Below are positions 1 to 5,373 of a stretch of 7,361 bases of DNA, one piece after another. This stretch comes from Vulcanimicrobiota bacterium (lineage in GTDB: Bacteria > Vulcanimicrobiota > Vulcanimicrobiia > Vulcanimicrobiales > Vulcanimicrobiaceae). Numbering within the stretch: position 1 is the stretch's first letter; every line of letters begins with the position of its first letter. The stretch covers positions 1 to 7,361 of the forward strand of contig JACRUB010000028.1 in assembly GCA_014305015.1 (NCBI GenBank). The letters run 5' to 3'. A program made the position numbers and the translations under genes. Below the pieces are notes generated by a model, which saw only the letters and a list, made by a program, of their open reading frames with translations, had not been told where the DNA came from and searched no databases.

Positions 1-1506
1 TTAGTATTTGCTGCCGTTGCTGCCGCCGCCGTCTTCGTAGCCGCGGTTCATTGACAGAGCTTCTTTGGTGACCGTGTCGAGGAACTCGGCGTTGCTGCGC
101 GTCTGGGCCATCTTATCGAGAATAATCTCGGTGATGTCCCCGGAGTTGAGCACGCTTGTCGCACGACGCAGCATCCAGATCTTGCGCATCTCGATTTCGC
201 TAAGCAACAGCTCTTCGTGACGCGTTCCTGAACGCTTGATGTCGACGGCCGGGAAGACGCGCGACTCTGCGAGTTTGCGCGTGAGATTGAGTTCCATGTT
301 GCCGGTGCCTTTGAACTCTTCAAAGATCACGTCGTCCATCTTTGCGCCTGTCTCAACGAGCGCGGTAGCGATGATGGTGAGCGATCCGCCTTCTTCCATT
401 TTACGAGCGGCACCGAAAAAGCGTTTGGGCTTATGCAGCGAGGCCGTGTCGAGACCGCCTGAGAGCGTGCGGCCCGAAGTCGGAATGACTTGGTTGTATG
501 CACGCGCGAGACGCGTAATTGAATCGAGTAGAATCACGACGTCTTTGCCGAGTTCTACCAGACGCTTTGCGCGTTCCATCGTGAGCTCGGAGACGGCGGT
601 GTGGTTCTCGGGATGCTCATCGAACGTCGATGCGACGACTTCGCCGTCGATCGTGCGCTGCATATCGGTAACTTCTTCGGGACGTTCATCAACGAGTAGC
701 GCAATGATGTGCGCATCGGGATGATTAATTGAAATGGAGTTTGCGATATTTTTGAGCAACGTCGTCTTACCGGCTTTCGGCGGCGAGACGATGAGGGCGC
801 GTTGACCTTTGCCGATAGGGCAGAACAGATCGATGACGCGCGTTGAGAGTTGGGTGGAGCGCACTTCGAGTTTGAAACGCTCTTGCGGATAAATCGGCGT
901 GAGTTTCTCGAACACGCGGCGTCCGCGAATATCTTCGGGGTCGAACCCGTTTACGGTGTCGACCTTGATGAGACCGTAATACTTCTCGTTGTCTTTCGGA
1001 CGGCGGACTTGGCCTTCGACCAAATCACCGCGGCGAAGTTCGAACCGGCGGATCTGCGATTGGCTAACGTAGATGTCGTCCGGACCGAGCAGATAGCCGT
1101 CGCGTCGCAAGAAGCCGTAGCCTTCGGGCAAGACGTCGAGCACGCCGTTGGCGATCTCGATGCCGGAACGCGCGGCCTGAATTTCGAGAATCTTGGGAAT
1201 CAGTTCGTCTTTTTTGATCTTAAGGGGATTCTCGATTTCGAATTCTTTGGCGAGCTCGTTGAGCTCGGATTTGGTTTTTTCGGCAAGCTGCGCGGCGGTG
1301 ATGAGCACCGGACCGACGGCTTCGACTTGCGGAAACTGCTCGTTGTGAGCGTTGAACGGGCGTCCGCCTTGGTTAGGATTGTTGTGATGACGCCGAGGAC
1401 GCCGGCGTCCGCCGCCGCCACCTTGATTGGGGCGATTGTTGTTGGGGCGATCGTTGAATTGCAGTGGACTATCTCTCTCGTAGAGTCGCGTACGTTCATG
1501 CGGCAA
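1..1506 (-). CDS. rho: Transcription termination factor Rho
   Basis: Rho is a hexameric RNA-dependent ATPase/helicase that ends transcription of untranslated RNA. The 501-residue product has the full family architecture. A basic Asn/Gly/Arg-rich extension (about 1-66) precedes a Rho_N helical domain (about 68-112). The cold-shock-like RNA-binding domain (about 117-187) contains GFLRRDGYLLGPDDIYVS. In the RecA-like ATPase, Walker A is PKAGKTTL (243-250), Walker B is VVILLDSITR (323-332), the Q-loop region is SGRTLSGGLD (344-353) and the R-loop region is GTGNMELNLTR (400-410). The stop codon is the first bases of the window, so the gene is complete. The start is a TTG without a clear Shine-Dalgarno site. 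The first ATG nearby is out of frame, so the exact N-terminus is uncertain, although the frame is plainly coding. An own promoter is proposed just upstream (1600-1628). Identification is certain; only the start is not. Confidence 0.97.
   Translation of the reverse strand: MPHERTRLYERDSPLQFNDRPNNNRPNQGGGGGRRRPRRHHNNPNQGGRPFNAHNEQFPQVEAVGPVLITAAQLAEKTKSELNELAKEFEIENPLKIKKDELIPKILEIQAARSGIEIANGVLDVLPEGYGFLRRDGYLLGPDDIYVSQSQIRRFELRRGDLVEGQVRRPKDNEKYYGLIKVDTVNGFDPEDIRGRRVFEKLTPIYPQERFKLEVRSTQLSTRVIDLFCPIGKGQRALIVSPPKAGKTTLLKNIANSISINHPDAHIIALLVDERPEEVTDMQRTIDGEVVASTFDEHPENHTAVSELTMERAKRLVELGKDVVILLDSITRLARAYNQVIPTSGRTLSGGLDTASLHKPKRFFGAARKMEEGGSLTIIATALVETGAKMDDVIFEEFKGTGNMELNLTRKLAESRVFPAVDIKRSGTRHEELLLSEIEMRKIWMLRRATSVLNSGDITEIILDKMAQTRSNAEFLDTVTKEALSMNRGYEDGGGSNGSKY
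1427..1456. repeat. 15-bp tandem duplication inside the rho N-terminal extension
   Basis: Two adjacent 15-bp units, 1427-1441 and 1442-1456, differ at one position (TTGGGGCGAT followed by TGTTG or CGTTG). Read on the coding strand they encode NDRPN and NNRPN within the Asn/Arg-rich extension of Rho. The length is a multiple of three, so copy-number change would keep the frame. Confidence 0.8.
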
Positions 1507-1599
1507 AAAATACCGGCGAGGCTGCCTGGCATCTTAAGCGGTGAGGGAACGCGGTGGGGAATGCTAAGGCGCAGCGCTTTTATGCCTGCGACCGAGGTC

Positions 1600-1628
1600 A
1601 CTATAGCATAGGGCACTCACGGAGACAA
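1600..1628 (-). promoter_or_regulatory. Putative sigma70-type promoter of rho
   Basis: On the minus strand a TTGTCT -35-like box (1628-1623) is followed after 17 bp by TATAGT (1605-1600). TGC directly before the TATAGT makes an extended -10. The predicted start near 1593 leaves a leader of about 87 nt before the rho TTG. The -35 overlaps the last codons of the DNA glycosylase gene. Inferred from motif and spacing only. Confidence 0.5.
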
Positions 1629-2246
1629 GTGGCGAGGTCCACTCAAGTAGGGGCTGCCAACCTCGTAGAACCGCAAATGCCGCTCGGCGGCTTTGGTAAT
1701 GCCGATGCGCCTGCTCTTGCGAACGGCGGCGCTTTTGAGTGCGCCGCCGGCGATCCACAACTCCGGACTCTTCAAAAGATCGACGCCGTCCAAAGTGCTT
1801 TCGATAGCGAGTGCCTGGCAAAGGCGGCCCGGGCCGCAGCATAAATCGCGAATCGCCTGCGTTCCGCGGCGCTGCATCATTAAAGGAAGTCCATCCAGTG
1901 GCTCAAGAGCGCGAATCAGAATTGCCTCGCCCACCCCAGCCTCATTGCTGCTGACGTTGACGCAAAACGACGTGCCGTAGATCTTGTAAACGTAGGCATG
2001 GAACGGTGCGAGAAACATGCTGGCGTTTCGCTTGGTTTCTCCGCGATGCGCGTGCGATGCCGGGTCGTTTTTACTGAGGTAGGCTTCAACTTCCACGATC
2101 TTGCCTGCCGTGCGGCCTTGCGGGCTCTCGCGCACGAAAACCAGACCGATTAACGCTTTCGCCAGCGCTACGGTCCCGCTCGGAAGTGAGTTTGGCGTTA
2201 TGCGAACAGGGTCTAGCCCCTTGTCATGCTGAGCTTGTCGAAGCAC
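1617..2246 (-). CDS. mpg: 3-methyladenine DNA glycosylase (AAG/MPG family)
   Basis: This enzyme removes alkylated or deaminated purines (3-methyladenine, hypoxanthine) from DNA to start base excision repair. The 209-residue product matches the AAG fold rather than the AlkA or Tag folds. It has GKIVEVEAY with the catalytic Glu and intercalating-loop Tyr, SHAHRG with the active-site His, the YVYKIYGTSFCVNVSS core, LIRALEPLDG, CCGPGRLCQALAI, and a C-terminal RIGITKAAERHLRFY segment. Family homology begins around residues 17-25. The first dozen residues (MLRQAQHDKGLD) are translated from a repeat hairpin (2219-2255). The GTG at 2246 is the only in-frame standard start and has no Shine-Dalgarno, so the real start may be non-canonical or depend on reinitiation: the upstream stop codon is only 9 nt away. 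The gene is co-directional with the RNase H-like gene and probably shares its LexA-controlled promoter. Function is confident; the N-terminus is doubtful. Confidence 0.9.
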   Translation of the reverse strand: MLRQAQHDKGLDPVRITPNSLPSGTVALAKALIGLVFVRESPQGRTAGKIVEVEAYLSKNDPASHAHRGETKRNASMFLAPFHAYVYKIYGTSFCVNVSSNEAGVGEAILIRALEPLDGLPLMMQRRGTQAIRDLCCGPGRLCQALAIESTLDGVDLLKSPELWIAGGALKSAAVRKSRRIGITKAAERHLRFYEVGSPYLSGPRHLSP

Positions 2247-2255
2247 TGACGAAGG
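2219..2255. repeat. REP-like palindromic repeat between the RNase H-like gene and mpg
   Basis: On the plus strand CCTTGTCA (2219-2226) pairs with TGAC-G-AAGG (2247-2255), with one bulged G. Inside it TGCT (2227-2230) pairs with AGCA (2242-2245), giving about 12 bp of stem around an 11-nt loop. The core TGCTGAGCTTGTCGAAGCA resembles a short interspersed palindrome that, from general knowledge, recurs in many unrelated bacterial genomes. The hairpin abuts the stop codon of the RNase H-like gene and contains the GTG of mpg. No U-tract follows, so it is not a standard terminator. Repetition elsewhere in this genome cannot be seen from the window. Confidence 0.7.
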
Positions 2256-2690
2256 TTAAGCGGCGACGTGGAGCGTTACCTCTGCGCGCGCACGTGCGGT
2301 CAAATCTTCGGCCGGCCCGGCGTCGGGATGCAAGCGATACTCCGCAAAGCGGTTGAGGGCGCAGCCCAAACGTACGTACTCGATTGCGAGTGGCATCGGC
2401 ACTTCGCGTCGTTCGCAAAAGTCTTCGACCACGCGTTCGTCGGCGACGTGGAAGTTCACCCGGCGGCAACCCATCTCCGTAAGCCTTTCGGCAACCGCGG
2501 TCATTGCTGCATAGCCGACCTCACGGTCGAGTAGCGCCGGATAGCGGCGTACGTTAAAGGGAATCCGGACGGATTTTTCTTTCTTGCCCGCTGCCAGCGC
2601 CACATACGCTACGCCGCGGCCATGATCGTCCGCCGCGAACCCGACGGTCGCATCGATAATCGGTCCCGTTGCTGCGCGTTTGCTTTCCAT
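2256..2690 (-). CDS. Small RNase H-fold (RNase HI / RVT_3-like) protein
   Basis: This 144-residue protein appears to be a stand-alone RNase H-like domain. Four acidic residues fall where the DEDD active site of RNase HI would be. Asp13 is in the first strand (PIIDATVGF), before a Gly-containing hairpin (HGRGVAYVAL). Glu57 is in DREVGYAAMTAVAERL, like the 'RAEL' helix. Asp84 is at the end of a strand (VNFHVADERVV). Asp129 is in AEDLTARA, like the family's C-terminal ADxLA helix. It could cleave RNA in RNA:DNA hybrids or ribonucleotides in DNA, but activity is inferred only from these motifs. The ATG is preceded by a modest GGTGA; a GTG three codons earlier is an alternative. It lies 59 bp after the glycosyltransferase, has its own LexA-overlapped promoter, and is followed 9 nt later by mpg. 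A divergent RNase H-fold protein without nuclease activity remains possible. Confidence 0.65.
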   Translation of the reverse strand: MESKRAATGPIIDATVGFAADDHGRGVAYVALAAGKKEKSVRIPFNVRRYPALLDREVGYAAMTAVAERLTEMGCRRVNFHVADERVVEDFCERREVPMPLAIEYVRLGCALNRFAEYRLHPDAGPAEDLTARARAEVTLHVAA

Positions 2691-2723
2691 GCTCTTCACC
2701 GTACCCAATTCCCACCTGCTCCT

Positions 2724-2753
2724 ATTGTAAATCGAACATATGTTCGATGTCAA
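2724..2753 (-). promoter_or_regulatory. Sigma70-type promoter of the RNase H-like/mpg operon
   Basis: The minus strand reads TTGACA (2753-2748, perfect -35), an 18-bp spacer, then TACAAT (2729-2724, five of six -10 bases). Transcription should start near 2717, about 27 nt before the ATG of the RNase H-like gene. The -35 overlaps the TGA stop of the upstream glycosyltransferase, so the promoter is packed against that gene. Confidence 0.75.
2731..2748. promoter_or_regulatory. LexA (SOS) box filling the promoter spacer
   Basis: ATCGAACATATGTTCGAT is a perfect 18-bp palindrome. Its core CGAACATATGTTCG (2733-2746) fits the LexA/DinR operator consensus CGAAC-N4-GTTCG known from Bacillus and Actinobacteria. 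It lies between the -35 and -10, where a bound repressor would block RNA polymerase. This implies DNA-damage induction of the RNase H-like gene and probably mpg. Its use by this organism's LexA is inferred, since no lexA gene is in the window. Confidence 0.8.
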
Positions 2754-3898
2754 TGCGTTAGGGCGGGTTCTCGTTCGAGCAGGTCGGCGTAGATCGATAA
2801 GACTCGCTCGGTTTGAAGGCCCGCGCCGAAGCGCTCCGCGCCCTGGCGCGCTTTTTCGCGTTGCTCCGGGGCCGGTAGGTCCATTCTGCCAAGTTCGAGT
2901 GCCAGATGTGTGGCATCGTTTTGAACGAAAGTCGCGCACGTGCCCAATACATCTCGGGCCTGCGGGGTGTCCACAGCGATGATGGGGCAGCCGGCAGCCA
3001 TCGCTTCCGCCAAGACTAGGCCCTGCGTCTCAGTGAGACTTGGAAAGACGAAGGCGTCGGCGCAAGCATAGACGTTCGGAAGCGCCATCCGCGGAAGCTC
3101 GCCCGTGAACGTCACGCGGCCCGAAAGGCCCAGCTCTTGAACCTGCAGCTCGAGCCATTCACGCGCTGGCCCGTCCCCTACAAGAACCAGCTTCACGCGC
3201 GGATCCTCCACCCGGGCAAGAGCCTCCAGTACGAGCTCTACGTTTTTCTCGCGAGCAAGACGGGATACGAAGACGGCCAGCCTATCCGTCGGAGCGGCAC
3301 CCAGATGGGCACGCAACTCGTCCGTGCGGCCACCCGAACCGAAGAGCCGCACATCGATTCCGCTCGGAACGACGTCGATGCGTGCCGTGACGCCCACCTC
3401 CAGCAAATGCTCGCGCATCGAATCGGTCGGTACGATCACCGCGTCGGCGGCGTTTGCGTACAGACGAGTGATTGTCGATGCGGCGCGCCGGGTGGTCGCG
3501 GCATCGAACGGCACATAGTGGGCGTATTGCTCGAGGCGCGTGTGATACGTATAAACGAGCGGAATGTGAAAGCGGCGGGCATATCCGACCCCCATCCATC
3601 CGGTCACGAAGGGCGAATGCGCGTGGATGATCGAGAGTTGCTTAATAATGCCCTTGAGGTTGCGGCGGCTGACCAGCGGCAGCGTGAGACGGTACGGCGT
3701 GGCCGGTAGCGGCAGCGAAGGAATCCGCACCGTTTCGCTGCCGGTTTCCTCAACGTAGCCCGGCACGTTGGGAGTAAACAAATAGACGTCGTGGCCGCGG
3801 TCACGTAAGCCGCCCGCCAACGCATCGACGGAAGCGACGATTCCATTGACGATCGGCCGGTAACACTCCGTAAAGAATCCGACCCGCAGTTGCTCCAC
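2750..3898 (-). CDS. GT4-family glycosyltransferase (GT-B fold)
   Basis: This cytoplasmic, nucleotide-sugar-dependent glycosyltransferase of 382 residues has both GT-B halves. The N-terminal acceptor domain (about 4-175) contains VGFFTECYRPIVNGI, HAHSPF (92-97) and YTYHTRLEQYAHYVP (117-130). The C-terminal donor domain (about 176-380) contains VPSGID (177-182), FVSRLAREKN (210-219, the phosphate-binding Arg/Lys), VGDGP (240-244) and the EX7E motif (Glu290 and Glu298, in ETQGLVLAE). The N-terminal motifs resemble mannosyl- or glucosyltransferases that build glycolipids (PimB/MgtA and diacylglycerol glucosyltransferase-like), but donor and acceptor cannot be told from sequence. The start is a GTG at 3898 without a clear Shine-Dalgarno. 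A TAGAAT box ten bases upstream would fit a leaderless transcript, weakly. The family call is firm; the substrate is unknown. Confidence 0.93.
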   Translation of the reverse strand: MEQLRVGFFTECYRPIVNGIVASVDALAGGLRDRGHDVYLFTPNVPGYVEETGSETVRIPSLPLPATPYRLTLPLVSRRNLKGIIKQLSIIHAHSPFVTGWMGVGYARRFHIPLVYTYHTRLEQYAHYVPFDAATTRRAASTITRLYANAADAVIVPTDSMREHLLEVGVTARIDVVPSGIDVRLFGSGGRTDELRAHLGAAPTDRLAVFVSRLAREKNVELVLEALARVEDPRVKLVLVGDGPAREWLELQVQELGLSGRVTFTGELPRMALPNVYACADAFVFPSLTETQGLVLAEAMAAGCPIIAVDTPQARDVLGTCATFVQNDATHLALELGRMDLPAPEQREKARQGAERFGAGLQTERVLSIYADLLEREPALTH

Positions 3899-4280
3899 GC
3901 CCGAGGGATTCTAAAGGGGCGGGCCTCTTCCTAGAGCCCTTACGACAAGCTGCCTTGCCCTGCCCGGCTAGCGAGGCCCCGCCAAGCAGGGCTATGACTT
4001 TTGGGGTAGTCGCGTCTTGAACGGGCCATGATATAGTGCCCGGGTTACCGGTGCGCTCCGGCCCACCGTTTTCAGGATCGTGCATTTAGGTCTTCCGAGA
4101 CCTTCCGCCGTCCATGGTTTAGGCGTTTCCAATCAGGATCCGTCAACCAATTTACTACCTTTAAAGACGATTACGGTTACTCCCGTTTGCTCGGGGTTGA
4201 TTTGAACGCGGGGTTTTTTGCAGAAATTGCAGGCACTCGGCGCTCAAAGCCGTGGCCGTCGTACCAGGAAAGGAGTTGGG
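3899..4280. other. Divergent intergenic region with plus-strand leader
   Basis: This 382-bp stretch separates the two gene blocks, and I find no convincing gene in it. The part next to the glycosyltransferase is GC-rich with an inverted repeat, GCCCTGC (3957-3963) and GCAGGGC (3986-3992). A possible plus-strand promoter lies at 4029-4037. The following 240 nt would be the leader of the wall-hydrolase gene. It holds a perfect hairpin AGGTCT-TCCG-AGACCT (4088-4103). It also holds TCCCG (4181-4185), which can pair with either of two CGGGG copies (4192-4196 or 4209-4213). The second copy is followed by six Ts. No known riboswitch class is recognised. Confidence 0.5.
4029..4037 (+). promoter_or_regulatory. 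Possible extended -10 promoter of the 3D-hydrolase operon
   Basis: TGATATAGT is an extended -10 (TG-N-TATAGT) with the same hexamer as the proposed rho promoter. No good -35 is present at 16-18 bp, which is tolerable for extended -10 promoters. The implied start near 4044 gives a leader of about 237 nt. Confidence 0.35.
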
Positions 4281-4283
4281 TTG
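4266..4283 (+). promoter_or_regulatory. Ribosome binding site deciding the 3D-hydrolase start
   Basis: AGGAAAGGAG (4266-4275) is a strong Shine-Dalgarno, followed five bases later by TTG (4281-4283). This favours the TTG at 4281 over the upstream in-frame TTG at 4218, which has only a T-run before it. It also places the start directly before a normal signal peptide. Confidence 0.75.
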
Positions 4284-5336
4284 ATAGGGCGCATTGCCTC
4301 AAAGGCGAGCCTACTCGCCGCGAGCGTTCTTACACTCTTGTTCGTTGAGTGTATCAGCCATCCCGGAGTCGCTTTGGCGCACCCGGCAGCAACGCAAGTT
4401 GCCGTAGCAAGTCAAGCTTCCACTGTCGTTACGTTCACCTCGAACGGTGCGACCACGGAGCATGCCACCACCGCCAAAACGGTCGGTGATTTCCTCAAAG
4501 AGCGCGGCTTAACCGTGGGCGACGCAGATTTCGTGTCCCCTGCGGCCGGCACCCCGCTCAGCGATAAGATCGCGGTCACCTACCGCGCAGCCGTTGCAGT
4601 CACAATCGAAACATCGAAAAAGACGCGCACGATCGTTTCGTCGGCGCCCGATGTCGGTGCGCTCTTCGAGAGTCAAGAAATTAATCTGGGCAAGCACGAT
4701 CAAGTCTCAGCTTCGCTTTCCGATCCACTCGTTGCAAACGAAGTGATTCACATCACGCGCGTGATGAGCTGGACGAAAACGACCAAACTGCATATGCCGC
4801 AACGCGTCATCACGCGTGAGGACTTCTCGCTTCCGGCCGGGACCACGCGCGTTATAGCGCCGGGCCGTTCGGGTGAAAAAGAGTTTGTGGTAGCGTTCAC
4901 GAGACGGGACAATGGTCTAACATCGCACCGCATTATCGCGACGCGCATCGTGCGCAAACCCAGTGCTCGCATCGTTGCTCGAGGCATCGGTGACTGGGCT
5001 GCCTTCGCGCAAATGGCCAAATACGGGTTGCAACGCACGTCGTATGTCAGCGCGAGCGCCATCTCCATGGTTGCGACTGCGTACACCGCAGGCTGCTACG
5101 GTTGCACCGGCATTACCGCCAGTGGTTACCGGGCCGGCCACGGTATCGTGGCGGTCGACCCGCGCGTTATCCCGCTTGGGACTCGCCTCTATATCCCCGG
5201 ATATGGCGTTGCGATTGCAGGCGATACGGGCGGAGCGATCATCGGCAACCGCATCGACCTCGGCTTCAATTCACTTCGCGACGCGTTCCAATTCGGACGC
5301 CGCACGGTGACGGTGTATCGACTCCGAAAAGGATAG
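4281..5336 (+). CDS. Secreted DUF348-G5-3D domain cell-wall hydrolase (YabE-like)
   Basis: This exported protein of 351 residues likely remodels peptidoglycan, as the 3D domain shares the double-psi barrel of MltA/Rpf-type lytic transglycosylases. A signal peptide spans 1-33 (basic start, hydrophobic LLAASVLTLLF, cleavage after ALA). Two DUF348 repeats follow: about 48-105, with TAKTVGDFLKERGLTVGDAD, and about 106-162, with APDVGALFESQEINLGKHD. A G5-like region spans about 163-240. The C-terminal 3D domain (263-351) begins MVATAYTAGCYGCTG. Its three hallmark aspartates are Asp293 (AVDPRVIPLGT), Asp315 (GDTGG) and Asp326 (RIDLGF). The length is typical of YabE relatives. It heads a tight operon with ksgA directly after its stop, an arrangement recalling yabE-rnmV-ksgA of Bacillus. 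The starting TTG is chosen for its strong Shine-Dalgarno. The family is clear; exact bond specificity is not. Confidence 0.92.
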   Translation: MIGRIASKASLLAASVLTLLFVECISHPGVALAHPAATQVAVASQASTVVTFTSNGATTEHATTAKTVGDFLKERGLTVGDADFVSPAAGTPLSDKIAVTYRAAVAVTIETSKKTRTIVSSAPDVGALFESQEINLGKHDQVSASLSDPLVANEVIHITRVMSWTKTTKLHMPQRVITREDFSLPAGTTRVIAPGRSGEKEFVVAFTRRDNGLTSHRIIATRIVRKPSARIVARGIGDWAAFAQMAKYGLQRTSYVSASAISMVATAYTAGCYGCTGITASGYRAGHGIVAVDPRVIPLGTRLYIPGYGVAIAGDTGGAIIGNRIDLGFNSLRDAFQFGRRTVTVYRLRKG

Positions 5337-5373
5337 TGCAAGCCGCCCAAAAGCGCTCTTAGCAGCGTTTGGA

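Noticed and set aside
850..1611. Long plus-strand open frame opposite rho (253 codons)
   Set aside because: It is antisense to the strongly conserved rho, has no recognisable domain, and is a by-product of codon composition.
1725..1748. Perfect 8-bp inverted repeat GGCGGCGC / GCGCCGCC in mpg
   Set aside because: It sits in coding sequence rich in GCC/GGC codons, has no T-tract, and is expected by chance at this composition.
2691..2939. N-terminal extension of the RNase H-like frame back to 2939
   Set aside because: The extra 83 codons overlap the glycosyltransferase in another frame, cross the LexA-promoter region and look compositionally unlike a protein domain. The ATG at 2690 lies just after the promoter.
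3137..3709. Plus-strand open frame opposite the GT4 glycosyltransferase
   Set aside because: It lies fully within a conserved gene on the other strand and has no recognisable protein features.
4190..4213. tRNA T-arm-like GTTCAAATC on the minus strand
   Set aside because: Flanking bases do not form a T-stem, and no anticodon or acceptor arm can be built around it.
4044..4217. c-di-AMP (ydaO-type) riboswitch call for the leader
   Set aside because: Only short fragments such as ATCCGTCAACC recall the family, and the GGGGUGAAU-like core was not found. It is kept as a test, not a feature.
4218..4280. Upstream TTG start for the 3D hydrolase
   Set aside because: It follows a T-run with no Shine-Dalgarno and would add 21 basic residues before a signal peptide. 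The TTG at 4281 has AGGAAAGGAG at ideal spacing.
5345..5354. Programmed -1 ribosomal frameshift site for ksgA
   Set aside because: The run CCCAAAAG does not form a proper X-XXY-YYZ heptamer in the GTG frame (CAA would have to re-pair on CCA), so a missing base or unusual start is simpler.
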